This document shows positions 35,081 to 43,238 of a stretch of 64,000 nucleotides of DNA, piece by piece. Positions within the stretch are counted from its first letter, which is position 1, and each line of letters begins with the position of its first letter. A program made the translations under genes and the position numbers. This DNA is from Hoeflea_A sp040932035 (GTDB lineage: Bacteria; Pseudomonadota; Alphaproteobacteria; Rhizobiales; Rhizobiaceae): positions 682,001 to 746,000 of the forward strand of contig NZ_JBFRBB010000001.1 in the NCBI RefSeq assembly GCF_040932035.1, written 5' to 3'. The notes below the pieces were generated by a model. The model saw only the letters and a program-made list of their open reading frames with translations. It made no database searches and was not told where the DNA came from.

Positions 35081-35926
35081 TCAGGCCTGAACCGTTTTCT
35101 GTTTTTGCACGCCAAGCCCATCGACGCCGAGTTCCATCACGTCGCCGGGTTTGAGATAGACCGGTTCGGGCTTCTGGCCCATGCCGACGCCGGGCGGCGT
35201 GCCGGTCGAGATGATGTCGCCGGGCTGCAGGCTCATGAACTGCGACAGATACGCAACCACATAAGCAACGCCGTAGACCATGGTCTCGGTCGTGCCGCTC
35301 TGGAAGCGCTTGCCGTTGACGTCGAGATACATGGAAAGAGCCTGTGGGTTCGGAACCTCGTCGCGCGTCACCAGCCACGGACCTATGGGACCGAACGTGT
35401 CGGCAGACTTGCCCTTGGCCCACTGGCCGGACCGCCGGATCTGGAAATCGCGTTCCGAAACGTCATTGATGACGCAATAACCGGCGACATGGTCGAGCGC
35501 CTCTGCTTCGCTGATATATTTTGCTTCCTTGCCGATCACCACGCCAAGCTCGACTTCCCAGTCGGTGGCGCTTGAGCCGCGTGGAATTTCCACGTCGTCA
35601 TTGGGTCCGCAGATGGCCGAAGTCGCCTTGAAGAAAAGCACCGGTTCGGGCGGCACATCCATCCCGGCTTCCTCGGCGTGGTCGGAATAGTTGAGGCCGA
35701 TGCACAGGAACTTGCCGACGCCCGTGACGCAAGGACCGATGCGCGGATTGCCTTCGACGAGCGGCAGGGAAGCGATGTCGTATGCGGCAATCGCCGCCAA
35801 TTGATCGTCGTCAAGAACATCTCCGGAAATATCGGTGACATGGGCCGAAAGGTCCCTGATGTTGCCGTTTTGGTCCAAAATGCCCGGCTTTTCCTGCCCG
35901 GGGTCCCCGTAACGCAATAATTTCAT
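35081..35926 (-). CDS. Fumarylacetoacetate hydrolase family protein (2,4-diketo-3-deoxy-L-fuconate hydrolase-like)
   Basis: 281 residues. The FAH-fold core shows FLCIGLNYSDHAEEAGMDVP, the metal ligands DWEVELGVVIG and INDVSERDFQIRRSGQWAKG, and GDIISTGTPPGVGMG. Closest named functions by overall sequence are ureidoglycolate lyase-like proteins and 2,4-diketo-3-deoxy-L-fuconate hydrolases, which cleave a diketo acid sugar to pyruvate plus L-lactate. The adjacent SDR of the keto-deoxy-fuconate dehydrogenase type favours the second. It is the second gene of an SDR-FAH unit opposite an IclR gene. Confidence 0.85.
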   Translation of the reverse strand: MKLLRYGDPGQEKPGILDQNGNIRDLSAHVTDISGDVLDDDQLAAIAAYDIASLPLVEGNPRIGPCVTGVGKFLCIGLNYSDHAEEAGMDVPPEPVLFFKATSAICGPNDDVEIPRGSSATDWEVELGVVIGKEAKYISEAEALDHVAGYCVINDVSERDFQIRRSGQWAKGKSADTFGPIGPWLVTRDEVPNPQALSMYLDVNGKRFQSGTTETMVYGVAYVVAYLSQFMSLQPGDIISTGTPPGVGMGQKPEPVYLKPGDVMELGVDGLGVQKQKTVQA

Positions 35927-35953
35927 CGCTCAATCCTGTTCTGTTAAATTCGG

Positions 35954-36700
35954 CTAATTCACCCAGCCACCGTCGATAATATGAAACTGTCCCGTCGTGA
36001 AGGCGCTTTCGTCGCTGCCGAGGTAAACCGCAAGCGCTGCGATCTCCTCGGTCCTGCCGACACGTCCCATGGGCTGGCGCGCGATGAAATCTTTCAGCGC
36101 CTGGTCATAGTCGCCCATGGCGCGCAACCGCTCGTGCAGGGAAGGGCTGTCAACCGTGCCGGGGCAAATGGCATTGCAGCGGATGCCCTTGGTGACGAAA
36201 TCGGCCGCGATGGCTTTGGTCAGGCCGAGCACAGCGGCCTTTGAGGCGCTGTAGATGAAGCGGTTCGGCACACCCTTGAGGGACGACGCGACCGATGACA
36301 TGTTGATGATCGATCCGCCGCCGCGCTCCACCATGGCCGGTATCACCTTCTGGCACAGGCGGAACATCGACTTTGCGTTGAGGTCGAAGGCGAAGTCCCA
36401 TTCTTCCTCATCGCTTTCCAGGATTGTTCCGGAATGCACGAAGCCGGCACAGTTGAAGAGCACGTCCAGCGGCCCGGTTTTTTTCAGTGCCGCCTCCACG
36501 GCCTGACCGTCCGTCACGTCAAGGTGGATTGCGGTGATGCCGTCGATGGCGTCGAGTTCGGCAAGCGTGCCTTCATTGATATCGGCGGCAAAGACCTTTG
36601 CACCCTCGCGTACATAGGCTTCCGCTGTCGCGCGGCCGATGCCCTGGCCCGCAGCCGTAATCAGTGCCGTCTTGCCTTCAAGGCGATTGGATTCAGTCAT
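35954..36700 (-). CDS. SDR dehydrogenase (2-keto-3-deoxy-L-fuconate dehydrogenase / DHRS6-like)
   Basis: 248 residues, canonical SDR: TAAGQGIGRATAEAYVREGA for NAD binding, FNCAGFVHSGTI, Ser in NMSSVASSLKG and the catalytic IYSASKAAVLGLTKA. The sequence family includes 2-keto-3-deoxy-L-fuconate dehydrogenase and cytosolic beta-hydroxybutyrate dehydrogenase. With the FAH partner 27 bp downstream, oxidation of a 2-keto-3-deoxy acid sugar followed by hydrolysis is the simplest reading. The IclR gene is divergent. Confidence 0.87.
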   Translation of the reverse strand: MTESNRLEGKTALITAAGQGIGRATAEAYVREGAKVFAADINEGTLAELDAIDGITAIHLDVTDGQAVEAALKKTGPLDVLFNCAGFVHSGTILESDEEEWDFAFDLNAKSMFRLCQKVIPAMVERGGGSIINMSSVASSLKGVPNRFIYSASKAAVLGLTKAIAADFVTKGIRCNAICPGTVDSPSLHERLRAMGDYDQALKDFIARQPMGRVGRTEEIAALAVYLGSDESAFTTGQFHIIDGGWVN

Positions 36701-36791
36701 TTTTAAACACCTCCGATTGGAACGCCGGCGTGTGGCGGCACCATAGCCCGAACTTCACCCCCATGTGCACCAGGAAGTCGGGTGCTCATAT

Positions 36792-36808
36792 ATGAATGAT
36801 TTATTCAT
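36792..36808. promoter_or_regulatory. Palindrome in the SDR/IclR divergent promoter
   Basis: ATGAAT-GATTT-ATTCAT is a perfect 6-bp inverted repeat with a 5-bp spacer, midway between the SDR and IclR starts. A TTGACA -35-like hexamer for the rightward IclR gene is at 36823-36828. It has the geometry of an IclR-family operator. The binder is inferred from position. Confidence 0.45.
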
Positions 36809-36878
36809 GTGTAAAAACATATTTGACAGCGAGTCAATGACGTGGTGAGAATAAAACGGAAGAAGGGAGGCCGGTTTC

Positions 36879-37673
36879 GTGGTCGCAAATGACAGCATGA
36901 ACGAGGCGGACGGCAAATACCGGGCGCCGGCCCTTGAAAAGGGGCTGGACATCATCGAGCTGCTCGCCGGCCACGCCGACGGGCGCACCCAGGCCGAGAT
37001 CGCCAAGGCGCTGGGGCGCTCCGTCAACGAGATTTACCGCATGCTCACCGTGCTTGTTCAGCGCGGCTATGTCTCGAAAACGCCGGACGGTGACCGCTTC
37101 CAGCTCAGCATGAAGCTGTTTACCCTTTCGCACCGGCATCCGCCGCTGCGCCGGCTTGTCGATCAGGCGACGCCGCTTCTTCGCGAGGCCGTCGAAGTGG
37201 CGAACCAGTCAGCCCATATCGGCATCCACGATCGCGGCGAGATCGTCGTTGCCGCGATGGCGCAATCGCCGGAGAACTGGGGGCTTTCCATGCGCGTCGG
37301 GGCTGTTATCGGCCTCTACAACACCGGCACCGGCCGCATCCTTGCCGCCTTCGCATCGTCCGATAAGCGCGCCGGTATCATCAGGGAACATGAACTTGTC
37401 GCCGGCGAAACGCAGATGGACAGCAATGAATTTGATGACATTCTGGATCGCATCGTCGCGCGCGGCTACGAAGATATGCCAAGCGAGACGACCGTGGGCG
37501 TCACCAATCTGTCCTTTCCGATATTCGGTCCGGATAACGAGGCTGTTGCTGCGCTCACCTGTCCCTATCTGCAACGTATCGATGTGTCTGATAGCCCCGA
37601 TATTTCAGGCGTGACCGAAATATTTGCCGATGTTGCGCGCCGGCTGTCAATGTCCCACGGCGCGCGCGAGTGA
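36879..37673 (+). CDS. IclR family transcriptional regulator
   Basis: 264 residues. The winged HTH is ALEKGLDIIELLAGHADGRT followed by AEIAKALGRSVNEIYRMLTV. The effector-binding domain has MRVGAVIGLYNTGTGRILAA and ETTVGVTNLSFPIFGP. GTG 36879 is preferred because GGGAGG at 36865-36870 precedes it by eight bases; ATG 36897 is the alternative. Probably controls the divergent SDR-FAH acid-sugar genes. Confidence 0.9.
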   Translation: MVANDSMNEADGKYRAPALEKGLDIIELLAGHADGRTQAEIAKALGRSVNEIYRMLTVLVQRGYVSKTPDGDRFQLSMKLFTLSHRHPPLRRLVDQATPLLREAVEVANQSAHIGIHDRGEIVVAAMAQSPENWGLSMRVGAVIGLYNTGTGRILAAFASSDKRAGIIREHELVAGETQMDSNEFDDILDRIVARGYEDMPSETTVGVTNLSFPIFGPDNEAVAALTCPYLQRIDVSDSPDISGVTEIFADVARRLSMSHGARE

Positions 37674-37679
37674 CTAATC

Positions 37680-38411
37680 TCAAATGTTCTCGAATTCATA
37701 GCGTTTGTCTTCGACGCTGATGCGTGGGGGCATCTTGTCCGCCTCGAACAGATCGTGCCCTTCCTTCAAATTCCGCCAGAACCCGATCCATTGCGAACCA
37801 GCATGGTCCGCCATGTTTTCCTCGGTCATGCGGAAAGGAAAGATGTGTACACCGAAGGATGACTGTCCGCCTTCGAGCGCCGCCTCGACAATCAGATAAA
37901 TCTCCTCGATCCCGGCATCCGTCATGGCGTAACAGCCGATGGAAACGCATTTGCCGTGAACCATCAGATAGCTTCCAGTACGTCCATGCGACAGGTCATA
38001 ATTATTCGGAAATCCGATATTGAAGGACAGGTGATAGCTGCTGTTCGGATTGAGCTGACCGGCCGTAACCGAATAGAAGCCCTCCGGCGACTGCCCGTCG
38101 CCCTCCTTCAGCTTCGGTCCGAGATCACCGGAATAGCTGCAGATCGGATAGGTCTTGAAAAGCGCGAATTCATCACCGTCTTTCATCCAGAGTTCAAGTT
38201 CGCTGGACGCCTTGAATATGCGGATGAAGACCGGCGCGCCGAGGCTGAGGTTGCGCTCCGTCAGTTGTTCTTCCAGCCGGGGCGCCGCCTCCGCCCGTAC
38301 CGCGTCGAGATTGGCTGTGCCGGGAATATACGGACGGACGAGATAACCGGACAGCGCCAGAACCGCGATCAACGCGACAGCGGCAATTGAGAGTTTCGAA
38401 CGCAACTTCAT
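37680..38411 (-). CDS. Exported L,D-transpeptidase family protein (YafK-type YkuD domain)
   Basis: 243 residues with an N-terminal membrane/signal segment (LSIAAVALIAVLALSGYLV). The YkuD-type domain follows: YSGDLGPKLKEGDGQSPEGF and the active-site stretch MVHGKCVSIGCYAMTDAGIE (HG-x4-SxGC with the catalytic Cys). It would act on peptidoglycan in the periplasm, either cross-linking or, as for YafK/DpaA, cutting Braun-lipoprotein links. It is a single gene convergent with iclR, 6 bp apart. Confidence 0.87.
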   Translation of the reverse strand: MKLRSKLSIAAVALIAVLALSGYLVRPYIPGTANLDAVRAEAAPRLEEQLTERNLSLGAPVFIRIFKASSELELWMKDGDEFALFKTYPICSYSGDLGPKLKEGDGQSPEGFYSVTAGQLNPNSSYHLSFNIGFPNNYDLSHGRTGSYLMVHGKCVSIGCYAMTDAGIEEIYLIVEAALEGGQSSFGVHIFPFRMTEENMADHAGSQWIGFWRNLKEGHDLFEADKMPPRISVEDKRYEFENI

Positions 38412-38483
38412 GGATTTCCGACAACGTGTTCATATACATAAGGCGGTTATCCAGTAAACATCATTATGTCCGCAATGGGGTGC

Positions 38484-39044
38484 TCAACTACGGGAATGGT
38501 ATTTTGAAATAAGACGCTCCACCTCCTCAAACGGGACCTGTCCAGTGTCGGCCAGTAGCACCGTAAAGCCCATGAATGTTTTTTCCGGCTTGGCCATCAG
38601 TGAGTGAATCCATGAGAGTTTCGCTATCTTACCCAACGGCTTCGTCGTGTTTATCCCGATGAACTTCTTGTTGAAGCGGTCAACAATTTTGTAATTTTCA
38701 ATGTACTCCCAAGCAATGAGAGGGCGTGTATTTCCGTATAATGGACTAATGGTTATGCCGTTCTCGTCGATCGAAAATGCAGGTTTTGATTTAAGAACAT
38801 TGATCACGGTCGCAGGAACAATAAGAGCGGCAAGTGGCAGCAGTACTATTGCACATATGGTGGGATAGATCCCTGGCCTTTTGTCGTCTGCAATGAGGAG
38901 TGGCAAATGAAGTTCAAACCGAGAATTCAAAATTTCGAGTGAAAAATACGCCGCGACAACGAGTACCAAAATCACTCCGTACAATTTGAATTTCGGAAGC
39001 GGTATGTCCAGTGAATCACTGCCATTGCTTACTGTTTGAGACAT
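38484..39044 (-). CDS. Two-helix membrane protein of the STM3941 family, unknown function
   Basis: 186 residues. Two membrane helices (KLYGVILVLVVAAYFSLEIL and IYPTICAIVLLPLAALIVP) are followed by a PH-like cytosolic half (FSIDENGITISPLYGNTRPL, IAWEYIENYKIV). The proteins are widespread but uncharacterised. Codon choice is AT-richer than both flanks (many AAA, ATT, TTT), and a 228-bp empty gap lies upstream, so recent acquisition is plausible. Confidence 0.65.
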   Translation of the reverse strand: MSQTVSNGSDSLDIPLPKFKLYGVILVLVVAAYFSLEILNSRFELHLPLLIADDKRPGIYPTICAIVLLPLAALIVPATVINVLKSKPAFSIDENGITISPLYGNTRPLIAWEYIENYKIVDRFNKKFIGINTTKPLGKIAKLSWIHSLMAKPEKTFMGFTVLLADTGQVPFEEVERLISKYHSRS

Positions 39045-39272
39045 TTCTTGAGCACCTCAATTCGTTTTCCCGTGCCTTGCTGAGGGCAGCGCGAGATCGA
39101 AATCCTGCCACTAACTATTACCACCAGAGGTAGTAATTGTTTTAACGCCGATCGCTCAGTTTTACCGAATTGCAAAAAAAAGTGTGCCGGGGCCGAAGCG
39201 CACCCGACCATTGACGCTTCATAGGCAGCTCACCAAATGCTTGGACGACACAGAAGCAAAGCGTCAGACTTT

Positions 39273-40001
39273 CTACAGGATCGCCGTCCCCACGCTCGCC
39301 CCGCCGCATACATAGAGCGTCTGGCCGGTGACAAAGCTCGCCTTCGGATCGGCGAAGAACATGAAGGCGTTGGCGATATCCTCGACCGTGCCCAGTCGGC
39401 CGACGGGAATGCGCGCCGCCAGTTCGTGCTGCTGTTCGCTGTCCTTGGGAATGAGGTCCCAGAACTGGTCGGTGAGGATCGGTCCGGGTGCAACGACATT
39501 GACCGTGATCTGGTGCGGCGCAAGTTCCAGTGCCCAGGTGCGCGCCATACCGATCATGCCGGCCTTTGAGGCGCTGTAGGCGGTGCGTGTCTTTACGCCA
39601 AGCGCCGCGCGCGAGCCGTTGAAGATCACCCGGCCGAAACGCCGTTCCTTCATGCCCGGCAGGAACGCCTGCAACAGGGTAAGGGCAGAGCCGAGGTGAA
39701 GCTGCGCAAGCCCGGTGATGTCTGATGATTTTGCGTCTTCCACAAGGTTTGGCCAGATCATACCCGCATTCTGGACAAGATGCGTGACGTTGTAATTTGC
39801 CGCAATCTCGCTGGCCGCTGCATTGACGGCGTTCTCCTCGAGCAGATCGGCTTCCACCGAAGAAAGCCGTTCGTGGGAAAAGTCCGGCGCATGGCGCGCA
39901 ACCGAGATTACAAAATAGCCGGCGTCCAGCATGTGCCGCGCGATTTCCGCTCCGATGCCTTTGTTTCCACCGGTAATGACGGCTGTCAGTTGCTCGCTCA
40001 T
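39273..40001 (-). CDS. SDR family oxidoreductase of the Rieske cluster
   Basis: 242 residues with a complete SDR set: TGGNKGIGAEIARHMLDAGY, the NAG motif in VQNAGMIWP, catalytic NGSRAALGVKTRTAYSASKA, and the C-terminal FVTGQTLYVCGG. Start 40001 overlaps the upstream cyclase stop by ATGA. It is the last gene of the Rieske operon and probably oxidises a hydroxy intermediate to a ketone, either before thiolytic or aldol cleavage or after ring opening. Substrate unknown. Confidence 0.87.
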   Translation of the reverse strand: MSEQLTAVITGGNKGIGAEIARHMLDAGYFVISVARHAPDFSHERLSSVEADLLEENAVNAAASEIAANYNVTHLVQNAGMIWPNLVEDAKSSDITGLAQLHLGSALTLLQAFLPGMKERRFGRVIFNGSRAALGVKTRTAYSASKAGMIGMARTWALELAPHQITVNVVAPGPILTDQFWDLIPKDSEQQHELAARIPVGRLGTVEDIANAFMFFADPKASFVTGQTLYVCGGASVGTAIL

Positions 40002-40813
40002 GACGATGCTCCGCCGTTCGCGACCAGCGCCATGACCCGCAAGGGGCTGCCGGTGCCCTGCTTGATCTTCAGCGGCGCGGAAACCAGCATCGCGCCGGTC
40101 GGCGGCAGCTGGTCGAGATTGTTGAGGCACTGCAGCCCGTAGCGGCCTGCGCCGTGCAGAATGTAATGGGCGGGGTAGGGGGGCGTGTAATGCACGCCCT
40201 GACCGGCATCCGTGCCGACGGTTTCCGTTCCAAAGCCGCGAATGCCGCGCTCCTCGACCAGAAGCCGCATCGCGTCCGGCGTCGGTCCGGGCGAATGCGG
40301 TCCGTCCTCGCGCATGTTGAGATAGGCTTCGCCGCGGCGCTTCGACCAGTCGGTGCGCATCAGCACCCAGCTGTCTTCGGGAATGCGCCCGTGTTCCTTT
40401 TCCCAGGCGATGATGATCTCGGGCGTCAGCTCGAAATCCTCGTCCTTTGCCGCGCCATCCGAGCAGTCGATCACACAAACCGGGCCGACGAATTTATCCA
40501 CCGGGATCGTATCGACGCTGTTATTGGGAAGATCGCGGCCCGAAACCCAGTGCATCGGCGCATCGAAATGCGTGCCTGTGTGTTCGCCGCAGGTAAAATT
40601 GTTCCATTTCCACCCCGGACCGCGATGGTCGTAGGCACAGATCTCCTCCATGCGGAAGCGTGCGCACTGGCCGAATTCCGGCGGCAGGATGATCACCGGA
40701 AAATCCGGGTCGAGCGTGTGGGTCAGGTCAATCGTCCTGATCGCGCCGGAGGCGAGCGACTGCGCAAGGCCCGTCAGAAGATCGGCAGGATTTGGTGCGG
40801 TTTTGCTCATCAT
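39998..40813 (-). CDS. Cyclase-family metal-dependent hydrolase (isatin hydrolase/kynurenine formamidase-like)
   Basis: 271 residues. The signature CGEHTGTHFDAPMHWVSGRD carries the HxGTHxDxPxH metal site of the cyclase family, which includes kynurenine formamidase and isatin hydrolase; GWKWNNF just before it and FGTETVGTDAGQGVHYTPPY resemble isatin hydrolases of marine alphaproteobacteria. Such an enzyme opens a lactam ring by hydrolysis. In this operon, that activity would open an oxidised indole (oxindole or isatin-like) ring. This is inference. Start and stop overlap both neighbours by four bases. Confidence 0.85.
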   Translation of the reverse strand: MMSKTAPNPADLLTGLAQSLASGAIRTIDLTHTLDPDFPVIILPPEFGQCARFRMEEICAYDHRGPGWKWNNFTCGEHTGTHFDAPMHWVSGRDLPNNSVDTIPVDKFVGPVCVIDCSDGAAKDEDFELTPEIIIAWEKEHGRIPEDSWVLMRTDWSKRRGEAYLNMREDGPHSPGPTPDAMRLLVEERGIRGFGTETVGTDAGQGVHYTPPYPAHYILHGAGRYGLQCLNNLDQLPPTGAMLVSAPLKIKQGTGSPLRVMALVANGGASS

Positions 40814-42063
40814 TGGCCTCCGCTCTCGATCATTTCGCGCTCCAGGATTTTCGGACCCGCCCGCCAGCGATCGATCAGGTCCTTGGCGACATCGCCGACA
40901 AAGACATCCTCAAGTCCGTCCTTCAATCCCCCGATCACCGATTTTGCGAGCGCCGCAGGCTGCACTTTCGGCGGCGGCAAGGGCTGGTGCCATTCGTCTT
41001 CCGTCGGGCCTGTGAAGACGTTCATCACCCGGACACCACCTTGCCACAGCTCCGCGCGCAGGCATTGCGACAGCGACAGGGCTGCAGCATTGGAAGCGGA
41101 AAATGCCCCGTATTCGGGCATGTTCGACCAGGCATAGACGGAAAGGATATTGACCCAGGCGGCGGCACTGTTCTGGCCGTCGGCGCCGCGGCCGCGCATC
41201 GCCGGGCCGAAGGCCTGGGCAAGGCGCATCATGCCGAAGAAATTCACGTCCATTTCGTCGCGCGAGAAATTGACGTCCGTGCGGTCGATAATGCCGCCTG
41301 GCCGCACGAAGCGCGCATTGTTGACGAGGATATCGGTCTTGCCGCCGATCTCGCCGGCAAGTTCCAGCACCGAACCTGTATCGGTGACGTCCAACGGCAG
41401 GATCTCGACTTTCGGGATCTTGCGCAGCGCCTCGCGGTGCGGGTAGGGGCGCCAGCTTTCAGATTCGCCAATGAAGATGATGGAGGCCTCGGCATCGGCG
41501 AAACTCTTTGCCAGCGCCGGGGCGTTTTCATTGCGGGCATCGGTAATCAGCACCCGCCTGAATTTCGGATCGCAAGTCATTTCCCGCATATGAGGATCAT
41601 CCTCCATGTTCGGTGTCGCCTTGTCGGGCAGCGCAAAAAGAACGCCCTGGCCGGATTTGTCGAGCCTGATGATGAGCCGCACCTGATCGTCGACCGCCGC
41701 ATCGCCATGGACATGGCAGATGACGGATGGGCCGATGTCGAGCTGCACCGTGCCGACGCGCCAGGGGGTGCGCTCGCGAAAATAGACATTGGTGCTTGTC
41801 CGCACCGTGGTGTCGGCAATGAGCCGTCCCTTTGGCGAAACGTCTTTCCAGACGAGTTCGACCGAGAGGCACGAGCGGCAGGCATCGCGCGGCGGATACT
41901 GCACCGTTTTGCATTCGTCGCAGACCTGCAGCATGAAGCGGCCTTCGGCCGCCGCTGCGGCAAGCCCGAGCGCTGCGCGGCTGCGCATATGCGAGGGGCG
42001 GGTCGGCACTCGCGAGCGCTTCTGCGGGTTCTTCTTCGGCGGCGGAACGAGCGGATTGGTCAT
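40810..42063 (-). CDS. DUF35 OB-fold protein fused to a degenerate SDR domain
   Basis: 417 residues. The N-terminal part (about 30-150) is a DUF35 protein: a rubredoxin-like zinc ribbon with Cys 48, 51, 62 and 65 (QVCDEC, CRSC) and an OB fold. The C-terminal part (about 165-400) has the outline of an SDR (ILVNNARFVRPGGIIDRTDV, NILSVYAWSNMPEYGAFSAS), but the glycine-rich motif reads LITDARNENAPALA and YxxxK reads FSASN. The catalytic Tyr and Lys are thus replaced. It is probably a non-catalytic scaffold for the thiolase encoded immediately upstream, with which it overlaps by ATGA. DUF35-thiolase pairs of steroid degradation act as retro-aldolases. Confidence 0.8.
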   Translation of the reverse strand: MTNPLVPPPKKNPQKRSRVPTRPSHMRSRAALGLAAAAAEGRFMLQVCDECKTVQYPPRDACRSCLSVELVWKDVSPKGRLIADTTVRTSTNVYFRERTPWRVGTVQLDIGPSVICHVHGDAAVDDQVRLIIRLDKSGQGVLFALPDKATPNMEDDPHMREMTCDPKFRRVLITDARNENAPALAKSFADAEASIIFIGESESWRPYPHREALRKIPKVEILPLDVTDTGSVLELAGEIGGKTDILVNNARFVRPGGIIDRTDVNFSRDEMDVNFFGMMRLAQAFGPAMRGRGADGQNSAAAWVNILSVYAWSNMPEYGAFSASNAAALSLSQCLRAELWQGGVRVMNVFTGPTEDEWHQPLPPPKVQPAALAKSVIGGLKDGLEDVFVGDVAKDLIDRWRAGPKILEREMIESGGQ

Positions 42064-43238
42064 GATGCCTCACTCCCGCTGATGATGGCGGCGCCGGAGC
42101 ACACACCACGGTCGAAATTGATCATGCCGAAGCCGGAGACAAGCGCCGTTTGCGCGTCCTTCACCTGTGTCGGCCCCGCAGAGCCCGTGACCTGCCGGAT
42201 CGCTTCCACCATGCCGATAAAACCGCCGGCGGCGCCCGCCTGGCCTGCCGAAAGCTGCCCCCCGGATGTGTTGTGGGGAAAATCGCCATCGATCGTCAGA
42301 TCATGCGACCGGACGAATTCGGGCGCTTCGCCCTTGGCGCAAAAGCCGAGATCTTCCAACTGCATCATCACGATGACCGGATAATCGTCATAGGTCTCGA
42401 CAACGTCAATCTGGTCGGTCGTCATGCCCGCCATGCCGTAAAGCTCGTCAATATCCATCTCCCAGCCGCCGCGCATCTGGATCGGATCTTCCGCAAAGGC
42501 ATTGTGGCGCTCGATGGTCGAGCGGATTTGGGCGTAAGGCAGATTGGCGGCGCGGGCGTCCTCTTCGCGCATCACCAGAAAGGCTTCGGCGCCCGCCACC
42601 GGCATGACGCAGTCGAAAAGCGCGATCGGATCGGAGATCGCCCGCGCATCCATATATTGCTGCAGGCTGAGCGGCTTTTTCATGATGGCGTGCGGATTGC
42701 GCAGCGCATTTTCGCGCTGGGAAACGCAGATGGCGCCGAAATCCTCGCGCTTCGCGCCGAAGTGGCGCATGTAATAGTCGGTCAGCAGCGCAAAACAGGC
42801 ATTCGGTCCGCCCGAGCCGTAAGGGTAGGAGGCGTCCTGGGCAAAGCGGCTGAAGCTTGAAAGCATGCGCCGGAAACTGTCGACATGGTTGGTGTCGCCC
42901 GAAACGCAGGCGACAAGGTTCGCGTCTCCCGCCTGAACCGCCCGCGCAGCACGCCGAAGTGCTGCAACGCCGCTTGCACCGCCGAAAGGGATATGGTCGA
43001 GCCAGCGCGGTGTCAGGCCGAGATGCTGGGTAAGGCCGACGGCGGTATCGGGAAAAAGCGTAAAGCTCGACACGGAAAATCCGTCGAGGTCGGCAGGCTT
43101 GATGCCGGCCGACCTGGTGAGTTTGCGCAATGCCCGTGCGATCCACCAATGCGCCGTCTCCTTGGAAAAACGCTGATAGGGAACGGTCACCGGAGCGGCA
43201 ACGACGACGCCCCCATACCCCTGGCGCTTCGAACTCAC
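42060..43238 (-). CDS. SCP2-type thiolase-like protein lacking the nucleophilic Cys
   Basis: 392 residues with the thiolase fold. Where biosynthetic and degradative thiolases have CSSG, this protein has HIPFGGASGVAALRRAARAV, so the acyl-enzyme Cys is missing. The C-terminal HNTSGGQLSAGQAGAAGGFI and a CSG near the end are kept. Such Cys-less SCP2-thiolases, for example Ltp2, form complexes with DUF35 proteins and catalyse retro-aldol cleavage of acyl-CoA side chains. The downstream DUF35-SDR fusion fits this. It likely shortens an aryl-acyl-CoA chain. Confidence 0.85.
   Translation of the reverse strand: MSSKRQGYGGVVVAAPVTVPYQRFSKETAHWWIARALRKLTRSAGIKPADLDGFSVSSFTLFPDTAVGLTQHLGLTPRWLDHIPFGGASGVAALRRAARAVQAGDANLVACVSGDTNHVDSFRRMLSSFSRFAQDASYPYGSGGPNACFALLTDYYMRHFGAKREDFGAICVSQRENALRNPHAIMKKPLSLQQYMDARAISDPIALFDCVMPVAGAEAFLVMREEDARAANLPYAQIRSTIERHNAFAEDPIQMRGGWEMDIDELYGMAGMTTDQIDVVETYDDYPVIVMMQLEDLGFCAKGEAPEFVRSHDLTIDGDFPHNTSGGQLSAGQAGAAGGFIGMVEAIRQVTGSAGPTQVKDAQTALVSGFGMINFDRGVCSGAAIISGSEAS

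Noticed and set aside
40792..42384. A 530-codon + strand frame opposite the DUF35-SDR and thiolase genes
   Set aside because: It crosses two real genes that have zinc-ribbon and thiolase features and ATGA overlaps on the minus strand. The + frame lacks any family signature.
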